Source: JAJFUG01 sp964386505
Lineage (GTDB): Bacteria > Gemmatimonadota > Glassbacteria > GWA2-58-10
Length of the DNA stretch: 34,439 bases
NCBI GenBank assembly: GCA_964386505.1
Contig: CAYLSM010000022.1
Location: 1-34,439 of the forward strand
Direction: 5' to 3'
In this document: positions 1 through 7,362 of the stretch, one piece after another
Layout: every line of letters begins with the position of its first letter
Position numbering within the stretch: position 1 is the first letter of the stretch
Translations under genes and position numbers: made by a program
The notes under the pieces: generated by a model
Told to the model about the DNA's origin: nothing
Seen by the model: only the letters and a program-made list of their open reading frames with translations
Database searches by the model: none

Positions 1-485
1 GCGAGCACCCGGACTGGGCTTTCGGCGACACCAGCAAATTCCCCTCCAAGTGGGAGATTCTGGCCCAGCGCAACCGCATGTTCGCCAAGCACCCCAACAC
101 CATCTACATCGGCGCGCACATGGGCACCCTGCCCGAGGAGCTGCACCAGGTGGGGATGTGGCTGGACGCCTACCCGAATTTCTACGTGGACATCGACGCC
201 CGGATCGCCGAGTTGGGCCGTCAGCCCTACACGGCCCGCAAGTTCATGCTGCGCTATGCGGACCGGGTGATGTTCGGCACCGATTCGCCGCCGCACGTGG
301 GCCTCTACCGCACCTATTTCCGGTTCCTGGAGACGGATGACGAGTATTTCGACTATTCGGCCGGGCTGTTCAACCAGGGACGCTGGGGCATCTACGGGCT
401 GTTCCTGCCGGATGAGGTGCTGGAGAAAATCTACAACGCCAACGCCCGGAAAATATTCGCGCAGTTCAAAGGCGCGCCCAAGTGA
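1..485 (+). CDS. Amidohydrolase (amidohydrolase_2 family), C-terminal part
   Basis: The gene enters from the left edge; the reading frame begins at base 3 and about 160 residues are visible. The stretch IYIGAHMG followed some 50 residues later by RYADRVMFGTDSPP is the usual end of an amidohydrolase_2 TIM barrel, where the His sits on a strand end and the Asp of GTDSP is the catalytic metal-site Asp. The tail carrying EVLEKIYNANARKIF is the standard closing helix of this family (the nucleotide-free 'N-A-x-K/R-I/L-F' ending). These enzymes are metal-dependent hydrolases or decarboxylases; the substrate cannot be told from this fragment. It ends 33 bases before an ABC transporter ATPase on the same strand, so the three genes may be co-transcribed. 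No signal peptide can be judged because the start is missing. Confidence 0.85.
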   Translation, partial: EHPDWAFGDTSKFPSKWEILAQRNRMFAKHPNTIYIGAHMGTLPEELHQVGMWLDAYPNFYVDIDARIAELGRQPYTARKFMLRYADRVMFGTDSPPHVGLYRTYFRFLETDDEYFDYSAGLFNQGRWGIYGLFLPDEVLEKIYNANARKIFAQFKGAPK

Positions 486-518
486 GGACGCTCCGGGCGA
501 GAATGGATTCTCTGGAAA

Positions 519-1454
519 ATGATTGAGCTTGAAGTGAGTGCAAGCGGCGGCAGTGCTGCCCCGGTGATAGTGGCCCGCGGCCTGACCAAGCGTTTCGGCG
601 CGGTGACCGCGGTGGACGGGATCGACCTGGAGGTGCGCGCCGGCGAATGCCTGGGCCTTCTGGGACCCAACGGGGCGGGCAAAACCTCGACCATGCGCAT
701 GCTGTATAATTTCAGCCCGCGCGATGCCGGCAGCCTGAGCGTGTTCGGTCTGGACCCGGCGCTTCAGGGCGCGCGGGTGCGCCAGGTGGTGGGCGTGGTG
801 CCGCAGAGTGACAACCTGGATATGGAGCTGACCGTGCGCGAGAACCTGAAAGTGTACGGCAGCTATTACGGGATGCGGGGACGGGAGCTGCACGGCCGGG
901 TGGAGGAGCTTCTGACTTTCACCGGGCTGGAGGGCCGCGCCGACAGCCGTATCCGAGAGCTTTCGGGCGGGATGAAACGCCGCCTCACGATCGTGCGGGC
1001 GCTGGTGCACAAGCCGCGTCTGGTGATCCTGGACGAGCCGAGCACCGGGCTCGACCCGCAGGCCCGGCACGAAATCTGGAGCCTGCTGCGTGAGCTGGCC
1101 GCCGGCGGGGTGACTCTGGTGCTCAGTACACACTATATGGACGAGGCCGCGCGCCTGTGCGACCGTCTGGTGATCATGGACCGCGGAAAAATCCTGGAAC
1201 AGGGCGCGCCGGATGAGCTGGTGGGCCGCTACCTTCCGCCCCTGGTGCTGGAGGTGGAGCGCCGCTGGCTGGCCGAGGGCTGGGAAAACTGGCCGCTGGA
1301 GCGCGAGGTCCACGGCGACTGGGTGTTTTTCATGGCCCGCGAGGAATCGGCTTTCGCCGCGCTCGACCTGAGCCGCGCCGAGCGCCGTCTGGTGCGGCGC
1401 GCCAACCTGGAGGACCTGTACCTTAAGCTGACCGGGAGGAGGCTGGATGGCTGA
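519..1454 (+). CDS. ABC-2 exporter ATP-binding protein, NodI/DrrA type
   Basis: Cytoplasmic ATPase of a two-gene ABC exporter, 311 residues. Visible motifs in order: Walker A GPNGAGKTS (residues 49-57), Q-loop VVPQSDNLD (about 93-101), signature LSGGMKRR (148-155), Walker B LVILDEPSTGLDP (168-180) and H-loop STHYMDEA (His205). The phrase PQSDNLDMELTVRENL is characteristic of the NodI-like branch, which pairs with a single ABC-2 permease. The last 90 residues form the usual poorly conserved accessory domain. Its stop overlaps the start of the permease by 8 bases, a sign of translational coupling. The chosen ATG has only a weak Shine-Dalgarno (GGAAA). NodI itself exports lipo-oligosaccharides in rhizobia, but relatives export drugs and polysaccharides, so the substrate is unknown. 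Confidence 0.93.
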   Translation: MIELEVSASGGSAAPVIVARGLTKRFGAVTAVDGIDLEVRAGECLGLLGPNGAGKTSTMRMLYNFSPRDAGSLSVFGLDPALQGARVRQVVGVVPQSDNLDMELTVRENLKVYGSYYGMRGRELHGRVEELLTFTGLEGRADSRIRELSGGMKRRLTIVRALVHKPRLVILDEPSTGLDPQARHEIWSLLRELAAGGVTLVLSTHYMDEAARLCDRLVIMDRGKILEQGAPDELVGRYLPPLVLEVERRWLAEGWENWPLEREVHGDWVFFMAREESAFAALDLSRAERRLVRRANLEDLYLKLTGRRLDG

Positions 1455-2244
1455 GCCTGCCGTTTTCGACCTGTCCCGGCCGCAGCCCGCCTGGCGGCGC
1501 GTGCTGGCCGTGCTGAGGCGGCACCAGCGGGTGTATTTCAAGTTCGTCTGGGCCAACGCCCTGCCGCCGTTCCTGGAGCCGATCATGTTCCTGCTGGCAC
1601 TGGGCGTGGGCATGGCCGCCTACGTGGGCCGGGTGGACGGCCTCAGTTACGCCGCCTACCTCGCCCCCGGCATGATCGGCACCACGGCCATGTGGTCGGC
1701 CAGTTTCGAGACCACCTACGGGACATTCTTCCGGATGGAGTACGAGAAAATCTACGACGCCATCCTGGGCAGCCCGGTCTCGTTCGGCGAGCTGATCTGC
1801 GGCGAGCTGCTCTGGGTGAGCACCAAATGCAGCATGTTCAGCCTGGGCGTGCTGAGCGTGGTGTCGGCCGCGGGGCTGGTGCACTCCTGGTGGGCGCTGC
1901 TGGCCGTGCCGTTGGGGTTTCTGGCCGGGCTGCTCTTTGCACTGCTGGGGTTTATCGTGACCAGCCGGGTGCAGGAGGTTAACAATTTCAATTTCTTCCT
2001 GACCGGCGTGATCAGCCCGATGTTCTATTTCAGCGGGGCGGTGTTCCCGCTGGATCAGTTGCCGCACGGGATACGGCTGGCGGCCCAGTTCGTGCCTTTC
2101 ACCCACCTGATAAAGCTGCTTCAGGCGGTGGTCTGGGGCGAGTTTTCCCCGGCGCTGCTGTGGCACCTGGCCGCGGTGATACTCTTTATCGCCGCACTCT
2201 GGCCGCTGGCCTTCCGGCTGCTCAAGAAAAGGATCATGGTGTGA
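1447..2244 (+). CDS. ABC-2 exporter permease, NodJ type
   Basis: Membrane partner of the preceding ATPase, 265 residues. The N terminus is a short cytoplasmic segment (WRRVLAVLRRHQRVYFKF) followed by about six hydrophobic segments; EPIMFLLALGVGMAAYVG and YLAPGMIGTTAMW are the typical opening of the NodJ/DrrB ABC-2 family, and NNFNFFLTGVISPMFYFSGAVFPLDQLP is the typical ABC-2 signature region near residues 178-205. A good Shine-Dalgarno (GGAGG, about 1436-1440) lies within the end of the ATPase gene, supporting the ATG at 1447. Likely forms a homodimer in the inner membrane with two copies of the ATPase. Substrate unknown. Confidence 0.92.
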   Translation: MAEPAVFDLSRPQPAWRRVLAVLRRHQRVYFKFVWANALPPFLEPIMFLLALGVGMAAYVGRVDGLSYAAYLAPGMIGTTAMWSASFETTYGTFFRMEYEKIYDAILGSPVSFGELICGELLWVSTKCSMFSLGVLSVVSAAGLVHSWWALLAVPLGFLAGLLFALLGFIVTSRVQEVNNFNFFLTGVISPMFYFSGAVFPLDQLPHGIRLAAQFVPFTHLIKLLQAVVWGEFSPALLWHLAAVILFIAALWPLAFRLLKKRIMV

Positions 2245-2297
2245 GCCGGTCGCTGGAATCCCTTTCATCCGTTCGATCCAACCACCGGAGGCCCCGG

Positions 2298-3860
2298 ATG
2301 CGTTCCGATTTTGCCGCACGTTTGTCTGCTGTGGCCGTGCTGGCCGCGCTGCTGATTGCCGGCTGCGGCAGCCCCCGCACCGATTACGACCTCGTGGTGT
2401 TGGGCGGAACTCCCGCCGGGGTGGCAGCAGCCGTGGCCGGCGCGCGCCAGGGCCTGCATGTCTGCCTGGTTGCGGAGAGCGAGCACCTGGGCGGCACGCT
2501 GTCATCCGGCCCGAGCTACCTGGAACAAGACCACCCCGAGCTGGTCGGAGGGTTGGCCCGCGAGGTGTACTACGGTATAGCCCGGATTTACCGCGAATCC
2601 TACGGAGCGGAATCACAGGAGTATAAGGATTGTGACGCCGGGCTGAGGTTCGAGCCGCACGTGGCCGAGGCCGTGCTGGAGGCCCTGCTGGCAAAGGAAC
2701 ATGTGAGCGTGCGGCGGGGTTTGCGTTTTGTGGATTCGGAGCTGAGCAAGAACCAGATCCAGGCCCTGCGGCTGGTCCAGGCGTCAGACAGCCGCGACAC
2801 GCTGCGCTTGAGCGGGACCATGTTCATCGACGCCACCTCTGCCGGCGATCTGGCGGCCGAAGCCGGGGCGCCCTACCGGGTGGGACGCGAGGGACGCGCG
2901 GCGTTCGCGGAACCCCTGGCCGGGTATATTTTCCAGGCCGCGGACGGCAGCCTGTTGCCCGGCTCCACCGGCGCGGCCGACAGCCTTCTCCAGGCCGCTG
3001 GATACTGCCTCTGCCTGACCGACAGCGTGGCCAACCAGGCCCCCTGGCCCGAGCCCTCGGTCTACGATCCGCAGCGCTACGATGCGTTGCTCGGCTATAT
3101 CCGGGCAACCGGGGCCGCCTCACTGGAGCGGGTCGTGCGCCTGACCGCGCTGCCGGGCCGCAAGTGGGCCGTGGAGGGCCTGGACGAGTGCCCGCTGACT
3201 CTTGACCTTCCCGGCGCGGTGCAGGCCTGGCCCGAGGCCACGCCCTCCGAGCGCGACTCCCTCGCCCGCGCCATTCTGGACCAGACCCTGGGTCTGTTCA
3301 AGTTTCTGCGCAGCGACCCGCAAGTGCCGGAGCCGCTGCGTCAGGCCGCCGGACGTCTGGCCCCGGCCGCGGATGAGTTCGCCGGCAACTCGAACCTGCC
3401 CTGGAGCCTGCACCTGCGCGAGACGCGCCGTCTGAAAGGCCGCAGCACGTTCACCCAGACCGACGCCCTGAGCGACACACTCAAGCCGGATGTGGTGGCG
3501 CTGGCCTTTTTCCCGCTGCAATGCGGCCCGGTGAGCGGAGCGCTCGGCGGGGGGCCCCGTCCGGAGGGCTGTTTCTTCCAGGCAACCCGACCCTCACAGT
3601 TGGGTTACACCACAATGCTGCCGGCCTGGCTGCGCAACCTGCTCGTTCCGGTGGCCCTGTCGTCCAGCCATGTCGGCTGGTGCGGACTCAACCGCGAGCC
3701 GGTTTCCATGCAGACCGGCCAGGCCGCCGGGGTGGCCGCCGAACTCTGTATCCGCTACAACTGTGAGGTGGATGAGATACCGCTGGCCGAGCTGCAGGAT
3801 ATCCTTCGCAGCCAGGGCGCGATACTGTCCGCGTCCGAGGCCCGCCCGTGGAAACCCTGA
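2298..3860 (+). CDS. Exported FAD-dependent oxidoreductase lipoprotein
   Basis: A 520-residue protein. The start at 2298 is chosen because it has GGAG 8-11 bases upstream and because it opens with a lipoprotein signal peptide (charged MRSDFAAR, hydrophobic core, lipobox LIAGC with Cys23). An in-frame ORF continues upstream to 2160 but would overlap the permease. After the signal comes a dinucleotide-binding fold YDLVVLGGTPAGVAAAVAGAR (around 30-50) of the FAD_oxidored type (PF12831), and the C terminus has the second FAD contact region (GLNREPVSMQTGQAAGVAAELC). The central part lacks a recognisable substrate motif. Members of this family are common as secreted proteins in Planctomycetota and Bacteroidota and are poorly characterised. 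It ends 15 bases before the convergent HD-domain gene. Confidence 0.85.
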   Translation: MRSDFAARLSAVAVLAALLIAGCGSPRTDYDLVVLGGTPAGVAAAVAGARQGLHVCLVAESEHLGGTLSSGPSYLEQDHPELVGGLAREVYYGIARIYRESYGAESQEYKDCDAGLRFEPHVAEAVLEALLAKEHVSVRRGLRFVDSELSKNQIQALRLVQASDSRDTLRLSGTMFIDATSAGDLAAEAGAPYRVGREGRAAFAEPLAGYIFQAADGSLLPGSTGAADSLLQAAGYCLCLTDSVANQAPWPEPSVYDPQRYDALLGYIRATGAASLERVVRLTALPGRKWAVEGLDECPLTLDLPGAVQAWPEATPSERDSLARAILDQTLGLFKFLRSDPQVPEPLRQAAGRLAPAADEFAGNSNLPWSLHLRETRRLKGRSTFTQTDALSDTLKPDVVALAFFPLQCGPVSGALGGGPRPEGCFFQATRPSQLGYTTMLPAWLRNLLVPVALSSSHVGWCGLNREPVSMQTGQAAGVAAELCIRYNCEVDEIPLAELQDILRSQGAILSASEARPWKP

Positions 3861-3875
3861 GATTAAGAGCGCGGT

Positions 3876-5108
3876 TCAGTCGCGGTTCTGCTTGTTCAGT
3901 TCGTGCAGGCGGTCGGTGAGGTTGGAGCACTTGAAGAAGGATTTCGTCTGGCCGCCCGGAGTGATTATCTCGATCTTCACCTGGCCCATGAACTCGCACG
4001 AGAACCCGGGCTCCAGGCTGTTGCGGCAGTAGACGGTCCTGGGCAGGGAGTTGCCGCCCAGGTGCGGGTAGGCCACGGAGCATTTGAAGGGGCAGAACTC
4101 CAGGATCGAGCGCAGTTTCTCCTCGTAATTCTCCACCAGCACGCTGTCCAGGGCGAACATCCCGGCCAGCGTGGTCACCGCATCCCAGGCGAACGCTTTG
4201 CCGCGGGTCAGTTTGACCAGCACCGTGAGCACACTGAGCAGTCCGGTGCGCTGGCGCATCTTGTCCCCGGCCACGTGTATCTGCACCGGAGTGAAACAGA
4301 ATCGCGTCCGGTAGGGCATCAGCGAGATCATCTCGTCGATCAGGTCGGCCAGGTACATGATCAGGCCGGTCTTGCTGGAAGGATTGTCGAGGTCGATACG
4401 GTGGTGCGAGGAGATCAGGGACAGTATATCGTTGCGCGTGTGCGGCAGCAGGTTGACGTTCTGCTCACTGAACAGGCGTGCGGAAATGTCCTGGTGCTCG
4501 CGGACGAATTCCTCCAGCTCGGTGGAGCCGACATCGTCCAGCTTTTCCAGCTCCGGCCAGTATTTCGAGCGCAGCATGCCCATGTCGTGCAGAGAGGCGG
4601 CCATGCCCAGATTGACCAGTGAAACGATGGACAGGCGCAGGCGCAGACCCAGGCTGATCGCCAGCAGACAGACCCGGATGCTGTGGTCCATTATCTGCTC
4701 GACCCGGCTCGTGCCCTTTGTGCGGTTTAGCTGAAGGGAATACAGGTTGGTGATGATGTCGGGATTGGAAACGATCTTGTCCATCACCCGGAGGACTTTC
4801 TCACGCAGGTCCTCCGCGCCCATGAAATTGGGGTAGTCCTTGCCGCTGGTGATTGTCTCCGCGACCCGCGCTACATGCCCGTCCAGAATTGATTTAAGAT
4901 GTCCAAGGGTCTTTTCGTCGGCCTTGACCAGGACCCGGTTGGGATCGGGGCTGAGTTGCGCCGAGAATTTCCGGATGGACTCAATCACATCCTCGTTCAG
5001 GCAGCCACCGCTCAACTCCTTGCGGGTAATAAGAAAACTTCCGGCCCGAAGCCGGATATCCTCCAGCAACTCCATGCCCGGTATGAGATCATCCACGAGT
5101 ATCTGCAA
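3876..5108 (-). CDS. HD-GYP-like signalling protein lacking the GYP loop
   Basis: A 410-residue soluble protein. Residues 1-50 (LVDDLIPGMELLEDIRL...) match the DUF3391-like N-terminal module seen before HD-GYP domains. Residues about 135-270 follow the HD-GYP pattern: His142, the His174-Asp175 pair in SLHDMGML, His205 in EHQDISARLF, and His235-His236 in SSHHRID, then an ADLIDEM helix and PYRTRF. The canonical HHE-x-x-DGSGYP stretch is replaced by HHRIDLDNPSS, so the GYP motif that helps bind c-di-GMP is missing. The C-terminal about 100 residues are cysteine-containing (FCPFKCS, VYCRNS, GFSCEF, FFKCSN) and unrecognised. Classical members hydrolyse cyclic di-GMP; with the loop lost, activity is doubtful and a binding or altered-substrate role is possible. 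Transcribed away from the response regulator upstream, separated by 210 bases. Confidence 0.8.
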   Translation of the reverse strand: MQILVDDLIPGMELLEDIRLRAGSFLITRKELSGGCLNEDVIESIRKFSAQLSPDPNRVLVKADEKTLGHLKSILDGHVARVAETITSGKDYPNFMGAEDLREKVLRVMDKIVSNPDIITNLYSLQLNRTKGTSRVEQIMDHSIRVCLLAISLGLRLRLSIVSLVNLGMAASLHDMGMLRSKYWPELEKLDDVGSTELEEFVREHQDISARLFSEQNVNLLPHTRNDILSLISSHHRIDLDNPSSKTGLIMYLADLIDEMISLMPYRTRFCFTPVQIHVAGDKMRQRTGLLSVLTVLVKLTRGKAFAWDAVTTLAGMFALDSVLVENYEEKLRSILEFCPFKCSVAYPHLGGNSLPRTVYCRNSLEPGFSCEFMGQVKIEIITPGGQTKSFFKCSNLTDRLHELNKQNRD

Positions 5109-5153
5109 GCCTGCCTCACCTGTATCCCGTTCCAGTGCGCTTAACCGTATCTA

Positions 5154-5183
5154 TCGAATTCTTTCGAGCGTATTCGAATTCTT
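5154..5183. repeat. Two 10-base direct repeats upstream of the HD gene
   Basis: TCGAATTCTT occurs at 5154-5163 and again at 5174-5183, start-to-start spacing 20 bases (close to two helical turns), 46-75 bases upstream of the HD-domain start codon. The arrangement is compatible with a pair of same-side protein binding sites, but no regulator is known and chance is possible. The rest of 5109-5318 shows no gene. Confidence 0.35.
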
Positions 5184-5318
5184 GCAGACGACCACTCAAT
5201 ATGCTACCAGACCCTTTTCGGCAAGGCAATAGGGAATACACCGATTTTATGCCACGGATTAAATGGCAATTAAAATGAATAGCTGGTGTCCAACCAAAGA
5301 GGGCGTGGAAGGGGGGAG

Positions 5319-5975
5319 TCAGGTATCCAGCGCCGCCAGGTTCATTCGGATGGCGAGTTTGGTCAGCTCGGCCACACTGTGAACACCGGTCTTGTCCATG
5401 ATGTTCTGGCGGTGCGATTCCACAGTCTTGACACTTATCCGCATCGTCTCCGCGGTCTGACGCGTGGATTTGCCCGCCGCGATCAACTGAAGCACCTCGC
5501 GCTCACGCCGGGTCAGGCCAGCCTCGGAGCTGGTGCAACTGTAAAACGAAAGCTGGCGGAGATAATCCTCCACCACTATCCCGGTCACTTGGGAGCAGAG
5601 ATACTTGCCCCCTGTGACCACCGACCGGATGGCCAGCTCCAGCTCGTCGAACGAGCAGTCCTTCATCAGGTAGCCCGAGGCGCCGGCCTGAAGCATGCCC
5701 ACGATCGAGCGGCGGTCCGAGTGCATGGACAGAGCCACCACTTTTGCGCCGGGCAATTCCCTCAGGATCTGGCTGGTGGCCTCGATCCCGTTTAGCCGCG
5801 GCAGTGTCAGGTCCATGACCACCACATCCGGGTGCAGTTGAACGGCCATTTCAACTGCCCTTTTCCCGTCGTCGGCCTCGCCCGCCACTTTCAGGTGCGC
5901 CTGCCTGTCAATCAGTGCCCGCAGTCCATCCCGCATTATCTTGTGGTCATCCACCAGCAGAACACGGATAGGCAT
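5319..5975 (-). CDS. NarL/FixJ-family response regulator
   Basis: A 218-residue response regulator. The start at 5975 is chosen because AAGGAG precedes it with good spacing and the protein then begins MPIRVLLVDDHK, the normal opening of this family; the longer ORF to 6074 only adds unrelated residues and runs into the promoter. The receiver domain (1-120) has the acidic pair Asp9-Asp10, the phosphoacceptor Asp55 in VVMDLTLPRLNG, and a conserved YLMKD ending. The C-terminal LuxR-type HTH contains LTRREREVLQLIAAGKSTRQTAETMRIS and VKTVESHRQNIMDKTGV. It should be a phosphorylation-controlled transcription factor. No kinase is adjacent on the same strand; the divergent PAS kinase at 7363 is the nearest candidate partner. 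Confidence 0.94.
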   Translation of the reverse strand: MPIRVLLVDDHKIMRDGLRALIDRQAHLKVAGEADDGKRAVEMAVQLHPDVVVMDLTLPRLNGIEATSQILRELPGAKVVALSMHSDRRSIVGMLQAGASGYLMKDCSFDELELAIRSVVTGGKYLCSQVTGIVVEDYLRQLSFYSCTSSEAGLTRREREVLQLIAAGKSTRQTAETMRISVKTVESHRQNIMDKTGVHSVAELTKLAIRMNLAALDT

Positions 5976-6045
5976 CCGTACTCCTTGAACCCGTCTCAGT
6001 CGCGCCCTGACAGTCAGGCAGAACTGGCATCCTGAATACATATCA

Positions 6046-6074
6046 GTGATAACAAATATAACATCTTTTGTCAA
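6046..6074 (-). promoter_or_regulatory. Sigma-70 type promoter of the NarL-type regulator
   Basis: Read on the minus strand: TTGACA (6074-6069), 17-base spacer, TATCAC (6051-6046). The -35 is 6/6 and the -10 4/6. The transcription start would fall near 6039, leaving a leader of about 65 bases before the ATG at 5975. Confidence 0.6.
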
Positions 6075-6165
6075 TCGAAAAAGGCTTTTCCGCCTTCCGC
6101 CAGTCGGACTGACAATTCATTCCCAGGTGGGGGCGACCCGCGTGGGCGCGACCAGCAGAAAGTTA

Positions 6166-6199
6166 ATAACACATGGCGTATTGTGCAAATATGTGTTAT
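6166..6199. promoter_or_regulatory. Perfect inverted repeat, candidate operator
   Basis: ATAACACAT at 6166-6174 and ATGTGTTAT at 6191-6199 are exact reverse complements separated by 16 bases. The dyad lies about 92-125 bases upstream of the -35 of the NarL-type gene and 154 bases upstream of the promoter of the HTH-receiver gene. No T tract follows, so it is more likely a binding site for a dimeric regulator than a terminator. Confidence 0.45.
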
Positions 6200-6352
6200 G
6201 TTGAAATTATTACAGGTACCCTGGCTTTCCTGCAGAATGTCGTTTCCCGGCTTGTAATCTGTCCCCGGGGAACGCGGAGCAGTCAATGCCCGGCTCCGAT
6301 ATCGGGGAATCCCTGATAAATGTGGATAATCACGATAAAACAGCAAGATTAC

Positions 6353-6381
6353 TTGACAAAAAAAAGGGCCGGCTTTAAACT
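6353..6381 (+). promoter_or_regulatory. Sigma-70 type promoter of the HTH-receiver gene
   Basis: TTGACA (6353-6358), 17-base spacer, TAAACT (6376-6381); 6/6 and 4/6 matches. The start of transcription would be near 6388, just at the TTATCCACC box, and the AAGG Shine-Dalgarno at about 6407-6410 precedes the ATG at 6421. Confidence 0.6.
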
Positions 6382-6420
6382 TCGGCAGTTATCCACCCAA
6401 TCATGGAAGGATTATAACAT

Positions 6421-7032
6421 ATGCGCGATCTGCTCACCCCCCGAGAGTTGGCCGAGTTGTGCGGGGTCTCGCCCGATACGGTGAGATCCTGGTGTTTCCG
6501 TAAACAGATCAAATTTGCGACCACGCCTGGAGGTCACAAGCGCTTCCGCCGTCAGGACGTCCTCGAATTCCTGAAGGAACGGGGATTCCCCATCCCGCAG
6601 ACGGACAAGATTTCGCCGATCAAGGTGCTGGTGGTGGATGACGAGGAAGGGTTCCGCAAGAGCCTGGTTGGAGCGCTGCAGAAAGAGACCGCGTTCAATG
6701 TGAAAGAAGCCGCGGACGGTTACGACGCTGGACGGATGATCGGTGAGTTCGACCCGGACGTGCTGATCATCGACCTGGTCATGCCCGGTATCGACGGGTT
6801 CAAGGTCTGCCGCGATATCAAGAACCGCGAGGAAGAGGAACAGTGCCGGATAATCGCCGTGACCGGATATCCGGATGAAAACATTTTCAAGCGGGCGCGC
6901 GAATCCGGGGCGGATGAATGCCTTTCCAAGCCGCTGGATGTGACCACGCTCATCGATCTGATACGCAGCCAGTTCCAGGCTCCCGCTCCGCGCCGGGCGC
7001 GCGGTCGCCGGGCGCGCCGCAGTATCGGTTGA
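6421..7032 (+). CDS. MerR/excisionase-type HTH fused to a receiver domain
   Basis: A 203-residue two-domain regulator. Residues 3-55 (LLTPRELAELCGVSPDTVRSW, then TTPGGHKRFRRQDVLEFL) form a MerR_17/excisionase-type winged helix in which the GGHKRFRR wing is the hallmark. Residues 66-185 are a complete receiver domain: VLVVDDEEG (Asp73-Asp74), phosphoacceptor Asp118 in LIIDLVMPGIDG, Thr148 in IIAVTGYP and Lys170 in LSKPL. The order, DNA-binding domain first and receiver second, is the reverse of usual response regulators. The C-terminal tail is Arg/Ala rich (APRRARGRRARRS). It lies 330 bases upstream of, and in the same direction as, the PAS histidine kinase, the natural candidate phosphodonor. 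Confidence 0.92.
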   Translation: MRDLLTPRELAELCGVSPDTVRSWCFRKQIKFATTPGGHKRFRRQDVLEFLKERGFPIPQTDKISPIKVLVVDDEEGFRKSLVGALQKETAFNVKEAADGYDAGRMIGEFDPDVLIIDLVMPGIDGFKVCRDIKNREEEEQCRIIAVTGYPDENIFKRARESGADECLSKPLDVTTLIDLIRSQFQAPAPRRARGRRARRSIG

Positions 7033-7362
7033 TTGTGGGCCGCTCGCGGCCGCGAGCGGCTCCAACGGCGCCGACAGCCAGGCCAGGCCGGTGACCGCCA
7101 GCGCTGTGGATACCGGACGGTATTGTACGTCTCCGGATGGATAATCCATATTTTCCCCCCTCCCAAACCGGTGAGTTGCCAAAGCCGGTCCCCTAAGATT
7201 CCGTGGTTGTTTTTGTCGAGTTAATCCCTTATTATTATCGACTCAGCGAAACGCATCATCTGTCCGGCAGCACCGGATTGCAGCCGTCTGCCTGAATTGC
7301 GTGAATAATTTAGAGAGCAGAACACCACACACTCTCAGCAGTTCTGCGAGATCGGAAAAGCG
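7033..7362. other. 330-base intergenic region with a 22-base palindrome
   Basis: No gene is supported. Immediately after the HTH-receiver stop is a perfect 22-base GC palindrome at 7039-7060 (arms GCCGCTCGCGG / CCGCGAGCGGC) without a T tract; it can form a strong hairpin and may end or protect the transcript. A TGTGGATAC near-DnaA-box lies about 7104-7112. The AT-rich stretch 7207-7240 may contain the promoter of the kinase gene, but I could not find a well-spaced -35/-10 pair. Confidence 0.5.

Larger units (their letters stand above)
5976..6420. other. 445-base divergent control region
   Basis: This gap between two divergent regulator genes is AT-richer than its neighbours in its middle and right parts and holds no convincing gene. 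It contains a minus-strand promoter (6046-6074), a perfect 9-base inverted repeat (6166-6199), a perfect DnaA-box match TGTGGATAA (6321-6329), a plus-strand promoter (6353-6381) and a second near-match TTATCCACC (6389-6397). A minus-strand ORF at 6071-6346 exists but looks non-coding. Confidence 0.6.

Noticed and set aside
2160..2297. Upstream extension of the FAD oxidoreductase gene
   Set aside because: It overlaps the permease gene and would bury the lipoprotein signal peptide internally.
6071..6346. 91-residue ORF in the divergent control region
   Set aside because: No Shine-Dalgarno or recognisable domain, and it covers the promoter and dyad features.
6300..6420. Chromosomal replication origin, because of DnaA-box-like sites
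   Set aside because: Only two boxes, no cluster or AT-rich unwinding element, and no dnaA, dnaN, parA or rpmH nearby.
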